Shown here piece after piece: positions 41,317-50,399 of a DNA stretch of 64,000 bases. The stretch is taken from positions 1,498,001 to 1,562,000 of the forward strand of contig NZ_CP152276.1 in assembly GCF_038719015.1 (NCBI RefSeq), read 5' to 3'. The notes below the pieces were generated by a model. That model saw only the letters and a program-made list of their open reading frames with translations, was not told where the DNA came from and searched no databases. The DNA comes from Nguyenibacter vanlangensis (GTDB lineage: Bacteria > Pseudomonadota > Alphaproteobacteria > Acetobacterales > Acetobacteraceae). Position numbers and translations under genes: made by a program. How positions within the stretch are numbered: position 1 is the first letter of the stretch; each line of letters begins with the position of its first letter.

Positions 41317-43680
41317 CTACCGTTCCCGCTCAAGCAGGCGATAGATTTCCTCCTCCTGCGCGAAATGCAGGCGGGTAATGGCTTCGAGGCCGTAGAGCAG
41401 GCGCTGCAGTTCGCGGCGCTGCAGCGCATTCGCGCCATGTTCCGACACGGCGCGGCGCAGCGCGGCCAGATTGTGGATCTGGCGCCGTATCTCCATGTGG
41501 GTGCGGCTCATGCCGGCCAGCAGGTCGGGCATGCGCGCCTGCCGCCTGATGCGGGCATAGATCTCCCGGTCATCCTGCCGCTCATGCGGCAGAAGCCGCT
41601 GTCGCAGCATCTGATCCAGGATTTCCAGATCCTTGTCGAGATCCGGCCCCGACACGTCATGCGACCGGTCCGCGGTCACGCGAATGCGGTCGACGACGTC
41701 GAGCAGCGCCTGGTGTTCGGCATCGAGGGCGCGCAATTCATCCGGTGCGAGGCCGGCATGTCCGGCGCGGCGCCAGAGGCCGCCATGCAGCGCGCGCAGG
41801 GCATTGAGAATGACGGCGGCATCGATACCTTCCTGCAGCAGCGCGCCCTCGACCGGGATGAGATACCCCGCGGTGGCGGCCAGCATGGCGCAAATGGACA
41901 GGCCCACGCCCGCATAGACGCTTTGCAGCGCGATCCGGCGCGCCCGCCGGGCGATGCGCAGGGCATCCACCAGCCGGTCCAGCCTGTCGACCAGGATGAC
42001 GATGTCCGCCGCCTCCGACGAGGCCGCGGCACCGCGGGCGCCCATGGCCACGCCCAGGTCGGATGCGGCCAGGGCCGGCGCGTCATTGACCCCGTCCCCG
42101 GCCATCAGAACCGGGCCGGCCGATTTCTCCGCGGCGACGATCGCCGTCTTGTCCTGGGGCTTGAGATCCGCCACGACGGCATCGACCTCGAGGAATACGC
42201 CGACACTGGCCGCGAGGTCGGCCCGGTCCCCGGTCGCCAGTACGATCCGGCTTATGCCGGCATCCCGCAATTGCCGCAGCACGACCCCGGCCTCGGGCCG
42301 GACCTGGTCCGCCAGCAGGAACGCGCCGGCGACATGGCGGTCGATGCCCACCGCGACCGCCACCGCGCCGTCGCGGCGCATCCACTCCGAAATTTCCGCC
42401 GCAAACGGCGTGTCGTCGGTGGCGGCGCGCACATAATCCCAACTGCCGACCACAACCAGATGCCCCTCCAGCCTGCCGGTCACGCCGGCGCCGGACTGTT
42501 CGTGGGCCGCCTCGGGCAGGGACAGGACGATCCCGCGTTCTCCGGCGCTCAGCACCAGCGAACGCGCGACGACATGGTGCGAAACCTGGTCGAGCGACGC
42601 CGCGATGCGCAATAATTCGCGCGGATCGATGGTGTCGCACATCATGTCCAGAATGCGGGCCCGGCCGTCGGTCAGGGTGCCGGTCTTGTCGAAGATGACG
42701 GTCCTGATCCGGCTGAGCTGTTCCAGCGCGCCGCCGCCCTTCACGAGGATGCCGCGGCGCGCGCAGCGGGAGATGCCGGACATGATCGCCACCGGCACCG
42801 CGAGGATGAGCGGACAGGGTGTTGCCACGACCAGGACCGCCAGGGCCCGGACAGGATCGCGGCTGACGATCCAGGCCGCCCCCGTCACGAAAAGAGTAAG
42901 CGCGAAGAAGACCAGCGCATAACGATCGGCCAGGCGCACCATGGGCGCCCTTGCGGCGCCCGCGGCCTCGACCAGACGGACGATCCCGGCATAGGTGCTG
43001 TCGGCGGCCGTGCTGGTCGCCTGCATGCCGAAGGCGTCGCCGGCATTGGTCGTGCCGCTGACGATCGCGGCGCCGACCCGGTGCGATACGGGCAGCGCCT
43101 CTCCCGTCAGCGCCGATTCATCCAGGACGGCGATCCCCTTGGTCACCAGCCCGTCCACGGGAACGACATCGCCCTGCCGCACCAGGATGCGGTCGCCGGC
43201 CAGAAGCGCGGCCAGAGGCACGTCCCGCAATTGTTCCCCGTCATAGCGGGCGGCGCTGCGCGGCACGCGATCGAGCAGCGCGGTCATCTCGCGCCGCGCG
43301 CGCCCCTGCGCAAAACCTTCCAGCGCCTCTCCGCCGGCAAACATCAGGGCAATGATGATGCCGGCCAGATTCTGGCCCAGCAGAAGGGCGCCCCCCATGG
43401 CGAGGGCGGCGATCAGGTCGAGTCCGAATTCGCCGCGACGCAGCGTCAGGGCGATCTGCAGCAGCAGGAAGCACAGCACGACGGCGGTTCCGGCCATCCA
43501 GAACCAGTCGCTCCATGCCCAGCCCAGCAGACGCCCCACACCGCCGATGCACAATGCCCCGGCAACCAGAGGAAGCAGGACACGCCGTGCCGCCCCGTCC
43601 AGGATGGCGCCCAGGGTGACGCCCAGGGTGATGGGATGCCGCGTGATGGGATGCCGCGCATCCTCGGCCCGCTGAGGCAT
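41317..43680 (-). CDS. P1B-5-type metal ATPase with hemerythrin tail
   Basis: A 787-residue metal-transporting P-type ATPase. LTGEALP (191-197) is the actuator loop, ATPCPL (286-291) the metal-site motif, DKTGTLTDG (331 onward) the phosphorylation site and GDGVNDAPALAASDLG the hinge. There is no N-terminal metal-binding domain. After the last membrane segments, residues from about 650 form a hemerythrin-like helical bundle (LDAEHQALLDVV, LLPHERQDDREIY, SRTHMEIRRQIHNL, LHFAQEEEIYRLLE). TPC plus a hemerythrin domain defines the P1B-5 group, linked in Sinorhizobium and Acidothermus studies to nickel/iron export. The diiron site could sense oxygen. Near the start a 15-base direct repeat gives RHPITRHPIT. 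Confidence 0.9.
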   Translation of the reverse strand: MPQRAEDARHPITRHPITLGVTLGAILDGAARRVLLPLVAGALCIGGVGRLLGWAWSDWFWMAGTAVVLCFLLLQIALTLRRGEFGLDLIAALAMGGALLLGQNLAGIIIALMFAGGEALEGFAQGRARREMTALLDRVPRSAARYDGEQLRDVPLAALLAGDRILVRQGDVVPVDGLVTKGIAVLDESALTGEALPVSHRVGAAIVSGTTNAGDAFGMQATSTAADSTYAGIVRLVEAAGAARAPMVRLADRYALVFFALTLFVTGAAWIVSRDPVRALAVLVVATPCPLILAVPVAIMSGISRCARRGILVKGGGALEQLSRIRTVIFDKTGTLTDGRARILDMMCDTIDPRELLRIAASLDQVSHHVVARSLVLSAGERGIVLSLPEAAHEQSGAGVTGRLEGHLVVVGSWDYVRAATDDTPFAAEISEWMRRDGAVAVAVGIDRHVAGAFLLADQVRPEAGVVLRQLRDAGISRIVLATGDRADLAASVGVFLEVDAVVADLKPQDKTAIVAAEKSAGPVLMAGDGVNDAPALAASDLGVAMGARGAAASSEAADIVILVDRLDRLVDALRIARRARRIALQSVYAGVGLSICAMLAATAGYLIPVEGALLQEGIDAAVILNALRALHGGLWRRAGHAGLAPDELRALDAEHQALLDVVDRIRVTADRSHDVSGPDLDKDLEILDQMLRQRLLPHERQDDREIYARIRRQARMPDLLAGMSRTHMEIRRQIHNLAALRRAVSEHGANALQRRELQRLLYGLEAITRLHFAQEEEIYRLLERER

Positions 43681-43900
43681 GATGAAGGACCCCCTCCGAC
43701 AAGCGACCGGACCGCATGATCGGGCGCGTATATCGGGAAATCTTGTATCGACGCGAACCTGAAACCAGCCGCGTCGCGAAAGACGTCCGAGGGCGAACCC
43801 GACCGTGCGTCGCGCGTTGCGAATGCGATCGGGCCGTCACGCCCTTTCGGTCGCAGGCAGGGCCGCGGCAGGCGGGGCCGGATGTCCAGGGGACGACGCC

Positions 43901-44470
43901 ATGGCCATTCCCGTGCAGATCACCTTCAAGAACATGGATCCCTCGCCGGCGCTCGAGGCGAAAATCCGCGCCAGGGCCGCACAGTTGACGCATTTCGAAA
44001 GCGACATCCTGCGTTGCCATGTGACGGTCGAAATCCCGCACCGCCATCATCACCAGGGCGATCTGTACCACGTGCAACTGGTGGTGAGCACCCCGGCGGG
44101 CGACATCGTCGTCTCGCGCGAAGGACCGCGAAACCATGCGCATGAGGACGCCTATGTCGCCGTCCGGGACGCGTTCGACGCGGCAGTCCGCCGGCTGGAA
44201 GACCATGTGCGCACGCGCGGCGGACAGGTGAAACACCACGAACCCATCTTGCAGGAGGGCCACGTCACCCGCTTCGTCGCCGGACAGGATTACGGCTTCA
44301 TCGAACTGCCCGATGGGAAAGAGGTCTATTTCCATCGCCACAGCGTGGCCGACGACGGATTCGACCAGTTGCAGGTCGGCAGCCCGGTGCATGTCGCCGT
44401 TACCGAGGGGGAAACCGGCCTCCAGGCCGCCATCGTGCGTCCGGGCGAGAAACGCCGGCCGGCGTCCTAA
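43901..44470 (+). CDS. HPF/RaiA ribosome factor fused to a cold-shock domain
   Basis: A 189-residue two-domain protein. The first 100 residues are a hibernation-promoting-factor/RaiA domain (ITFKNMDPSPALEAKIRARAAQL, CHVTVEIPHRHHHQGDLYHVQLVV, DAYVAVRDAFDAAVRRLEDH). The second is a cold-shock OB domain (GHVTRFVAGQDYGFIELPDGKEVYFHRHSV) in place of the dimerisation domain of long HPF. It would bind and silence 70S ribosomes in starved or oxygen-limited cells; the OB domain could contact rRNA or mRNA. It begins a two-gene unit with the CapA-like gene 13 bases downstream. Confidence 0.88.
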   Translation: MAIPVQITFKNMDPSPALEAKIRARAAQLTHFESDILRCHVTVEIPHRHHHQGDLYHVQLVVSTPAGDIVVSREGPRNHAHEDAYVAVRDAFDAAVRRLEDHVRTRGGQVKHHEPILQEGHVTRFVAGQDYGFIELPDGKEVYFHRHSVADDGFDQLQVGSPVHVAVTEGETGLQAAIVRPGEKRRPAS

Positions 44471-44483
44471 ACCTGACGCCGCC

Positions 44484-45581
44484 ATGTCCGACCTCACCCT
44501 CCTGCTCGGCGGCGACGTCATGCTCGGGCGCGGCGTGGACCAGATCCTGCGCCATCCCGGCCAACCCGAACTGCATGAGCGCCATGTCGCGTCGGCCCTC
44601 GGCTATCTCGACCTGGCCGAGCGGGAAAACGGTCCCATTCCCCGGCATGTCGCGCCGGACTATGTCTGGGGCGATGCCCTGCCCTATTTGCGCGATGCCG
44701 GCCTTTCGGCGCGGATCGTCAATCTGGAAACGGCCGTCACCACGTCCGGCGCCTATGTGCCCAAGGGGATCAATTACCGGATGCATCCGGACAATGTCGA
44801 TTGCCTGACGGCGGCCCGCATCGATTGCTGCGTGCTGGCCAACAATCATACGCTCGACTGGGGGCAGGCCGGCCTGATGCAGACCCTCGATACGTTATGG
44901 AAGGCGCATATCCAAACCGCCGGCGCGGGGCGCGACCTGGCCCAGGCCACGGCCCCGGCCGTACTGCCGCTTGCCGGCGGCGACCGGCGCCTGCTGGTCT
45001 TCGCCTGCGCCCTGCCGAGCAGCGGCGTGCCGGAGGAATGGAAGGCCGGCGCGCATATGCCGGGCCTGTATCTTCTGCCCGACCTGTCGGCCGGCAGCGC
45101 CGAACTGGTCGCGCAAGACATGCAACGCTGGCGCCGGCCGGGCGATATCGTGATCGCCTCCATCCATTGGGGCGGCAATTGGGGCTATCTCATCCCGCAG
45201 GCGCACCGACAATTTGCGCAGGCCCTGATCGATCGCGGCGCCGACCTGATCCACGGGCATTCCGCGCATCACCGGCTGGGGCTGGAATGCCATCGGGGGA
45301 AACTGATCCTGTATGGCTGCGGCGACCTTATCAACGATTATGAAGGGATCGGAGGGTACGCCGCGTTCCGGCCCGATCTGGCCGCGCTCTATCTCCCCCG
45401 CCTGGGCACAGACGGCCGGCTGGCCGCCCTGCGCGTCGTACCGATGCAGATCCGCAATTTCCGCCTCCGAACGCCACGGCAATCCGATATCACGTGGTTC
45501 CATCATGTCCTGGCCCGCGAAAGCGCGGCGCTGGAAACATCGCTGACTCCGCTGCCATCGGGAGAGTTCGAGATCCGATAG
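44484..45581 (+). CDS. CapA-family metallophosphatase-like protein
   Basis: A 365-residue cytoplasmic protein of the CapA/PGA_cap family with LLLGGDVMLGRGVD, ARIVNLETAVTT, VLANNHTLDWGQAGL, VIASIHWGGNWG and GHSAHHRLG, the metal-binding segments of the calcineurin-like fold. CapA proteins take part in poly-gamma-glutamate export, but no capBC genes are present, and this sort of stand-alone member is common near stress genes with unknown role. It follows the HPF gene directly. Confidence 0.85.
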   Translation: MSDLTLLLGGDVMLGRGVDQILRHPGQPELHERHVASALGYLDLAERENGPIPRHVAPDYVWGDALPYLRDAGLSARIVNLETAVTTSGAYVPKGINYRMHPDNVDCLTAARIDCCVLANNHTLDWGQAGLMQTLDTLWKAHIQTAGAGRDLAQATAPAVLPLAGGDRRLLVFACALPSSGVPEEWKAGAHMPGLYLLPDLSAGSAELVAQDMQRWRRPGDIVIASIHWGGNWGYLIPQAHRQFAQALIDRGADLIHGHSAHHRLGLECHRGKLILYGCGDLINDYEGIGGYAAFRPDLAALYLPRLGTDGRLAALRVVPMQIRNFRLRTPRQSDITWFHHVLARESAALETSLTPLPSGEFEIR

Positions 45582-45648
45582 CCAGGCCAAGAGCCGGGAC
45601 CAGCGTCTAATACCAATCCACTTGGACATTGACCGTTTGGAAGACAGG

Positions 45649-45769
45649 TCGGGCTCCGCCCGAACCCGGCAGGGGTCACTGACCCCTGCACCCCATTACC
45701 CCCGTTATATTGATAAATAATCGGTTTCCAAAGGCACCGCCTTTGGCGGGGTTCGGGGCAGCGCCCCGA
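45649..45769. repeat. cluster of four GC-rich hairpins
   Basis: Four perfect short hairpins stand in a row: TCGGGC/GCCCGA (45649-45663), CAGGGGTC/GACCCCTG (45670-45688), CCAAAGGC/GCCTTTGG (45728-45746) and TCGGGGC/GCCCCGA (45753-45769). They fill the gap between two genes that converge tail to tail. The phrasing (CCTTTGGCGGGGTTCGGGGC) is of a kind I associate with repeated intergenic elements of acetic acid bacteria, from memory only. It would also terminate transcription both ways. Confidence 0.6.
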
Positions 45770-45787
45770 AAAGAGAGAACGGGACGG

Positions 45788-47635
45788 TCAATCATGACAC
45801 GCGCTGGTATAATCGGCTTCGTGCCCGGCGGTACAGCATTGGGGGTCGCTGAGGACCATGCCGGTCACCGGATTGGGGCGAAAAGTGGTGCAGCCCTTGA
45901 GGCCGCTGTCATAGGCAAGGTCGTAGACGCGCTTGAACGCGTCGAACGGATAGTCCTGCGGCACGTTCACGGTTTTCGAGATCGCGCTGTCCACGAAGGG
46001 CTGCAGTGCCGCCTGCATGGCGATGTGATCCTCCGGCCCCAGGTCGCTGGCGGATACGAAAGCGGGCGGCAGGCCCGGCCGCCCGCTTTCGCCCCCGGCC
46101 CCGCGCGCCCCGGCCCCCCGAGCCCAGACCTCAACGGCATAGTCGGTCAGCAGAAAATCCCGGGGCGCCGCGGTTTCGTCCAGTATCGTGCGGTGATGGG
46201 ACGCGGCGAAGATCGGCTCCAGCCCGCTCGAAACATTGCCGGCCAGCAGGCTGATGCTCCCGGTCGGCGCGATCGCCAGCAGATGGCTGTTGCGGATGCC
46301 GGACGCGGCGATCGCATCGCGGATATCGCCGGGCAAGGCGCGGATGAACGGCCCCTGCATATAGGCATCACGCACGAAACGCGGGAAAGGCGATTTCTCG
46401 CGCGCCAGGGCAACCGAGGCGCGATAGGCCGCGTGGCAGACGACGCGCATCATGTCCGCGGCAACGGCGCGCGCCTGTGCGGAATCGTAGCGCAGGCCCA
46501 GCATCAGCAGCATGTCGGCCAGCCCGGTCACGCCCAGGCCGATGCGGCGCGAGGCGCGGGCGTTCTCGGCCTGCTGCGGCAGGGGATAACGCGAGACATC
46601 GATCACGTCGTCGAGAAAACGCACGGCGCCTCGCGTGGCCTCCGCCAGGCGCCCGGTATCGAGATCCGCCTGCGGGGTAAAAGGCGCGCGCACGAAACAC
46701 GCCAGGTTGAGCGAGCCCAGGTCGCACGCCCCGTAAGGGGGCAACGGCATCTCGCCACAGGGATTCGTGGCGCTGATCCGCTCGCAATACCAGAGCGTGT
46801 TGGACGCGTTGATCCGGTCGACGAACAGGACCCCGGGCTCGGAAAAATCATAGGTGCTGCGCAGGATGTCATCCCATAGCGCACGGGCGCCGACACGCCG
46901 CACGACGCGGCACGGGACCGGAACGGACAACCCCGGCCATCGCCGCGCCACGCTCTCGCCGCCCTGATCGTCCGGCCCGAATGCGGCGGCCGGAAACACC
47001 AGCGGCCAGGCCGCGTCGGACCGCACGGCCGCCATGAAGGCGTCGGTCACCTGGACCGACATATTGAACCGCCGCAGCATGCCGGGCCGATGTTTGGCCG
47101 AGACGAATTCCGCGATGTCCGGATGATCGCACCGCAGGGTCGCCATCATCGCGCCGCGCCGGGCACCGGTCGACAGCACGGTCCCGCACATCGCGTCCCA
47201 GATCTGCATGAACGAGACCGGACCGGATGCGATGGTGCCGGCCGCCCATGCCCGCAGGCCGCGCGGGCGAAGCGTCGAGAAATCCAGCCCGATCCCGCCG
47301 CCGGCCTGCATGGTCACCGCCGCTTCCTCCAGAGCCCGGAAGATGCCCGGAATCGAATCCTCTATTTCTCCCATCACGAAACAGTTGAAGAGGGTGACAT
47401 TGCGCGCGGTTCCGGCCCCGGCCTGAATCCGGCCGCCGGGCAGGAAGGACCGATCCTGCAGGAGATCGAAGAAACGCGCCTCCCATAACGGCGCGCCGGA
47501 CGGCTCGGCGGCGGCGATGGCACGCGCGACGCGCCGCCAGCTATCGGCAATGCCCGCCTCGCTCCGGCCGGCATCGACCAGCCGATATTTGGCGCGCCAT
47601 ACATAATCGGAAATTTCGGCCGGGTCCATGTCCAT
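45788..47635 (-). CDS. nrdJ: adenosylcobalamin-dependent ribonucleotide reductase
   Basis: A 615-residue class II ribonucleotide reductase, which makes deoxynucleotides with a B12 radical and needs neither oxygen nor a second protein. Landmarks are FLPGGRIQAGAGT, NVTLFNCFVMG, AVTMQAGGGIGLDFS, SATNPCGEMPLPPYGACDLGSLNL with the active-site cysteine, RRIGLGVTGLADML, APTGSISLLAGN, SKTVNVPQDYPFD and GLKGCTTFRPN. A C-terminal cysteine tail (QCCTAGHEADYTSACHD) can reduce the active site. ATG 47635 is preferred. No cobalamin riboswitch is apparent upstream. It is divergent from polX. Confidence 0.92.
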   Translation of the reverse strand: MDMDPAEISDYVWRAKYRLVDAGRSEAGIADSWRRVARAIAAAEPSGAPLWEARFFDLLQDRSFLPGGRIQAGAGTARNVTLFNCFVMGEIEDSIPGIFRALEEAAVTMQAGGGIGLDFSTLRPRGLRAWAAGTIASGPVSFMQIWDAMCGTVLSTGARRGAMMATLRCDHPDIAEFVSAKHRPGMLRRFNMSVQVTDAFMAAVRSDAAWPLVFPAAAFGPDDQGGESVARRWPGLSVPVPCRVVRRVGARALWDDILRSTYDFSEPGVLFVDRINASNTLWYCERISATNPCGEMPLPPYGACDLGSLNLACFVRAPFTPQADLDTGRLAEATRGAVRFLDDVIDVSRYPLPQQAENARASRRIGLGVTGLADMLLMLGLRYDSAQARAVAADMMRVVCHAAYRASVALAREKSPFPRFVRDAYMQGPFIRALPGDIRDAIAASGIRNSHLLAIAPTGSISLLAGNVSSGLEPIFAASHHRTILDETAAPRDFLLTDYAVEVWARGAGARGAGGESGRPGLPPAFVSASDLGPEDHIAMQAALQPFVDSAISKTVNVPQDYPFDAFKRVYDLAYDSGLKGCTTFRPNPVTGMVLSDPQCCTAGHEADYTSACHD

Positions 47636-47773
47636 TGAACCTGTCCGTGTCGCAAAACGGGCAAAAACGGAATGTGACCCGGCCGCCGCGCGGAAAAAGC
47701 CCCCCGCCCCTGGATTCATGGGGGATCATGCCAATGTGCCATCATTATCCTGCGATGCCGATGGAGCAGGCGC

Positions 47774-49501
47774 ATGCCGGTCCAGAATGCCGAGATCGCG
47801 GCGATGTTCGACCAGACCGCGGACCTTCTGGAAATCGAGGGCGCGAACCAGTTCCGGGTACGGGCCTATCGTCGCGCGGCCCGCACCATCGACGGCTTGC
47901 CCGAAGCGGTCACCGCGATGCTGGAGGCCGGGGAGAACCTTGCGGACCTGCCCGGCATCGGTGAAGACCTGGCCCACAAGATCGCGGATATCGTCGGCTC
48001 CGGCCGCTTCGCGCTGCTGGACAAGCTGAAGGCCGAGCTTCCGGGCGAACTCGACGCGCTGGCGACGCTTCCGGGTCTCGGACCGAAGCGCGTGAAAATC
48101 CTTTACGACCTGCTCGGGGTCCGCTCGCTGGATGATCTGCGCCGGGCGGTGGCGGCGGGGCATGTCCATGAATTGCCGGGGTTCGGCGACATCACGGAAC
48201 GCAAGCTCGGCGAGGCGCTCGGAAGACCGGTGGGCCCCAGGCGCTTCAAGCTTGCGGTCGCCGAGGCCGAAGCCCAGGCGCTGACCGGCTATCTGGGCGA
48301 AAGCGGGGGACGCGTGGCGGTGGCCGGCAGCTATCGCCGCCGCCGCGACACCATCGGCGATCTCGACATCCTGGCGAGCAGCGCACAGGCCGCGACGGCC
48401 GGCGACAGGCTGGCCGCCTATGAGAATACCGCAGAAATCCTGGCCCACGGCCCGACGCGCACCACCGTGGTCCTGCGTTCGGGCATCCAGGTCGATTTGC
48501 GCGCGGTTCCGGAAGAAAGCTACGGCGCCGCCCTGCTCTATTTCACCGGCTCCAAGCCGCACAACATCGCCCTGCGCGCGATCGCCGCCAGGCATGGGTG
48601 GAAACTCAACGAATACGGCCTGTTCGCCGGCGAACGCCGCATCGCCGGCACCACCGAGGAGGAGATCTATGACAGGCTGGGCCTTGCCTATATCCCCCCT
48701 GAAATGCGCGAGGACCGCGGCGAGATCGCATTGGCGCAGGCCGGAAGGCTGCCGCGCCTGATCGCACTGGCGGATATGCGGGGCGACCTGCATGTCCATT
48801 CCGACTGGACCGACGGCACGGCCACGATCGCCGACATGGCGGCGGCGGCCCGTGCCTGCGGCCATCGCTACATGGCGCTGACCGACCATAGCCGGCGCGT
48901 CGCCATGGCGCACGGGCTGGACCCCGACAGGGTCGCCCGCCAGGGCGCGGAAATCGACGCGCTGAATGCCGGCCTCAAGGGCTTCACGATCCTCAAGGGG
49001 ATCGAGGTCGATATCCTCAAGGATGGTACCCTGGACCTGCCGGATACGACGCTTGCGCGGCTCGATATCGTCGTGGCCGCCATCCATTCCTTCTTCGACC
49101 TGCCGCGCGACGCGCAGACCGCACGGATGCTGCGGGCGATGGAAAACCCGCACGTGTCGATCATCGCCCACCCGACCGGCCGCCTGCTGGGCGAACGCGC
49201 GCCCTACGCGATCGATATGGACCGCGTCACGTCGGCCGCGCGCGACCTTGGCTGTGCCCTGGAAATCAATGCCCAGCCCGATCGGCTCGATTTGAATGAC
49301 GCCCATGCCCACATGGCCAGAAGCAAGGGCGTCAAACTCGCCATTTCCACCGACGCGCATTCCGTCAACGCGTTTCAATATATGCGCTTCGGCATCGACC
49401 AGGCACGGCGCGCATGGCTCGGCCCCGACGACGTGCTCAATACCCGCCCGCTGGCCGGGCTTCGCGCCCTGCTGGGACGGCGTGCCGCGCGCGCGGCATA
49501 G
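47774..49501 (+). CDS. polX: DNA polymerase X / PHP exonuclease
   Basis: A 575-residue PolX repair enzyme. In order: helix-hairpin-helix DNA-binding repeats (NLADLPGIGEDLAHKIADIV, LATLPGLGPKRVKILYDLLG), the nucleotidyltransferase core with GSYRRRRDTIGDLDIL (catalytic Asp pair) and IQVDLRAV, then a C-terminal PHP metal-dependent 3'-5' exonuclease with GDLHVHSDWTDG, LTDHSRR, EVDILKDG, IIAHPTGR and STDAHSV. It fills short gaps in base-excision repair and trims damaged ends. It pairs with nrdJ across a 138-base divergent region, coupling nucleotide supply and repair under low oxygen. Confidence 0.92.
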   Translation: MPVQNAEIAAMFDQTADLLEIEGANQFRVRAYRRAARTIDGLPEAVTAMLEAGENLADLPGIGEDLAHKIADIVGSGRFALLDKLKAELPGELDALATLPGLGPKRVKILYDLLGVRSLDDLRRAVAAGHVHELPGFGDITERKLGEALGRPVGPRRFKLAVAEAEAQALTGYLGESGGRVAVAGSYRRRRDTIGDLDILASSAQAATAGDRLAAYENTAEILAHGPTRTTVVLRSGIQVDLRAVPEESYGAALLYFTGSKPHNIALRAIAARHGWKLNEYGLFAGERRIAGTTEEEIYDRLGLAYIPPEMREDRGEIALAQAGRLPRLIALADMRGDLHVHSDWTDGTATIADMAAAARACGHRYMALTDHSRRVAMAHGLDPDRVARQGAEIDALNAGLKGFTILKGIEVDILKDGTLDLPDTTLARLDIVVAAIHSFFDLPRDAQTARMLRAMENPHVSIIAHPTGRLLGERAPYAIDMDRVTSAARDLGCALEINAQPDRLDLNDAHAHMARSKGVKLAISTDAHSVNAFQYMRFGIDQARRAWLGPDDVLNTRPLAGLRALLGRRAARAA

Positions 49502-49520
49502 GCGGCAGCGGTCCGCGCGC

Positions 49521-50246
49521 CTATCGGAAATCCGTCTCGGTGTTCAAGGGCGAAGCGGGGTTCATGGGCGAAGCGGGGTTCTGAAATCCGGCGGCAGGGA
49601 CGGCGAACGGGTCCGCCGGCCATGCCAGCATCCCGATCCGCCCGATTTCCAGCAATTTTTCGCGCGACGCGCCGTCGCGCGCCTGCACCGCCATCCCGCG
49701 GAACAGCGCGCTGAAGAACGCCGCAAGCCCTTCGGCATCCGTATGCGCCGGCAGGTCCGCGTCCGCGATCCCCTTGCGCAGGCGCTCCACCAGCGCAGCC
49801 TCCGACAGCGCGCGCTGCCGCGCCATCAGGTCGCGCAACCGCGCCTGTTCCGGCCCCCCCTGGGTGCCCGACACCGAGATCATGCACCCGGCCGGCAGAT
49901 CCTCGCGGGTGAACTCCATGGCCGCCGCCAGCATGAGTTTCTCGAACGCCGTCCTCGTATCCGCGTTTTCATGCAGGATGCGCAGGAACCAGGTGCCGGC
50001 CGCCTCGAGATAAGCGTCGATCGCCTCCTGATAGAGCCGCTCCTTGCTGCCGAACGCGTTGTAGAAGCTCGACGGGCTGATCCCCATCGCGGCGATCAGG
50101 TCGTCGAAACGCGCGCCCTCATAGCCCCGGTCCCAGAACAGCCGCATCGCGGCGCACAGGGCCTTCGACCGGTCGAAGGATTGCGGGCGGCCGCGGCCGC
50201 GCTTCTCTCCACACGGTTTCTCCTCGCGGATATTTTTTGATGCCAT
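49521..50246 (-). CDS. TetR-family repressor
   Basis: A 241-residue TetR regulator with the DNA-binding segment CAAMRLFWDRGYEGARFDDLIAAMGISPSSFYNAFGSKERLY. The long ligand domain resembles AcrR/COG1309 members encoded beside SDR genes. The last residues (NPASPMNPASPLN) come from an 18-base duplication and look dispensable. It is divergent from the SDR gene at 50400, with a candidate operator between them. Confidence 0.87.
   Translation of the reverse strand: MASKNIREEKPCGEKRGRGRPQSFDRSKALCAAMRLFWDRGYEGARFDDLIAAMGISPSSFYNAFGSKERLYQEAIDAYLEAAGTWFLRILHENADTRTAFEKLMLAAAMEFTREDLPAGCMISVSGTQGGPEQARLRDLMARQRALSEAALVERLRKGIADADLPAHTDAEGLAAFFSALFRGMAVQARDGASREKLLEIGRIGMLAWPADPFAVPAAGFQNPASPMNPASPLNTETDFR
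49542..49581. repeat. tandem 18-base repeat in the TetR 3' end
   Basis: Two 18-base units (49542-49559 and 49560-49577), differing at one position, plus four bases of a third lie in frame at the 3' end of the TetR gene and encode the NPASP-type duplication. Simple slippage is the likely origin. Confidence 0.6.
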
Positions 50247-50296
50247 CGCTCCATAAATCCTTGAACGCCGGATCTCCGATCCTCATGTGGCTGATG

Positions 50297-50314
50297 TTGG
50301 AGCGGCCACTCCAA
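50297..50314. promoter_or_regulatory. candidate operator of the TetR/SDR pair
   Basis: TTGGAG (50297-50302) and CTCCAA (50309-50314) form a perfect inverted repeat around a GGCC core, leaving one mismatched pair. It lies in the divergent 153-base region, 51 bases from the TetR start and 86 bases from the SDR start, where a TetR dimer site is expected. Only one copy is seen. Confidence 0.55.
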
Positions 50315-50399
50315 ATTTTAAGCCCGTGGCCGCTCGACCCCGACAGGACGTCACGAAACAAGGCACCATGCCGTGCCGGATGAAGCAGGAGCAAGAACC

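Noticed and set aside
44484..45581. Poly-gamma-glutamate capsule locus
   Set aside because: Only a CapA-like protein is present; capB, capC and other capsule genes are missing.
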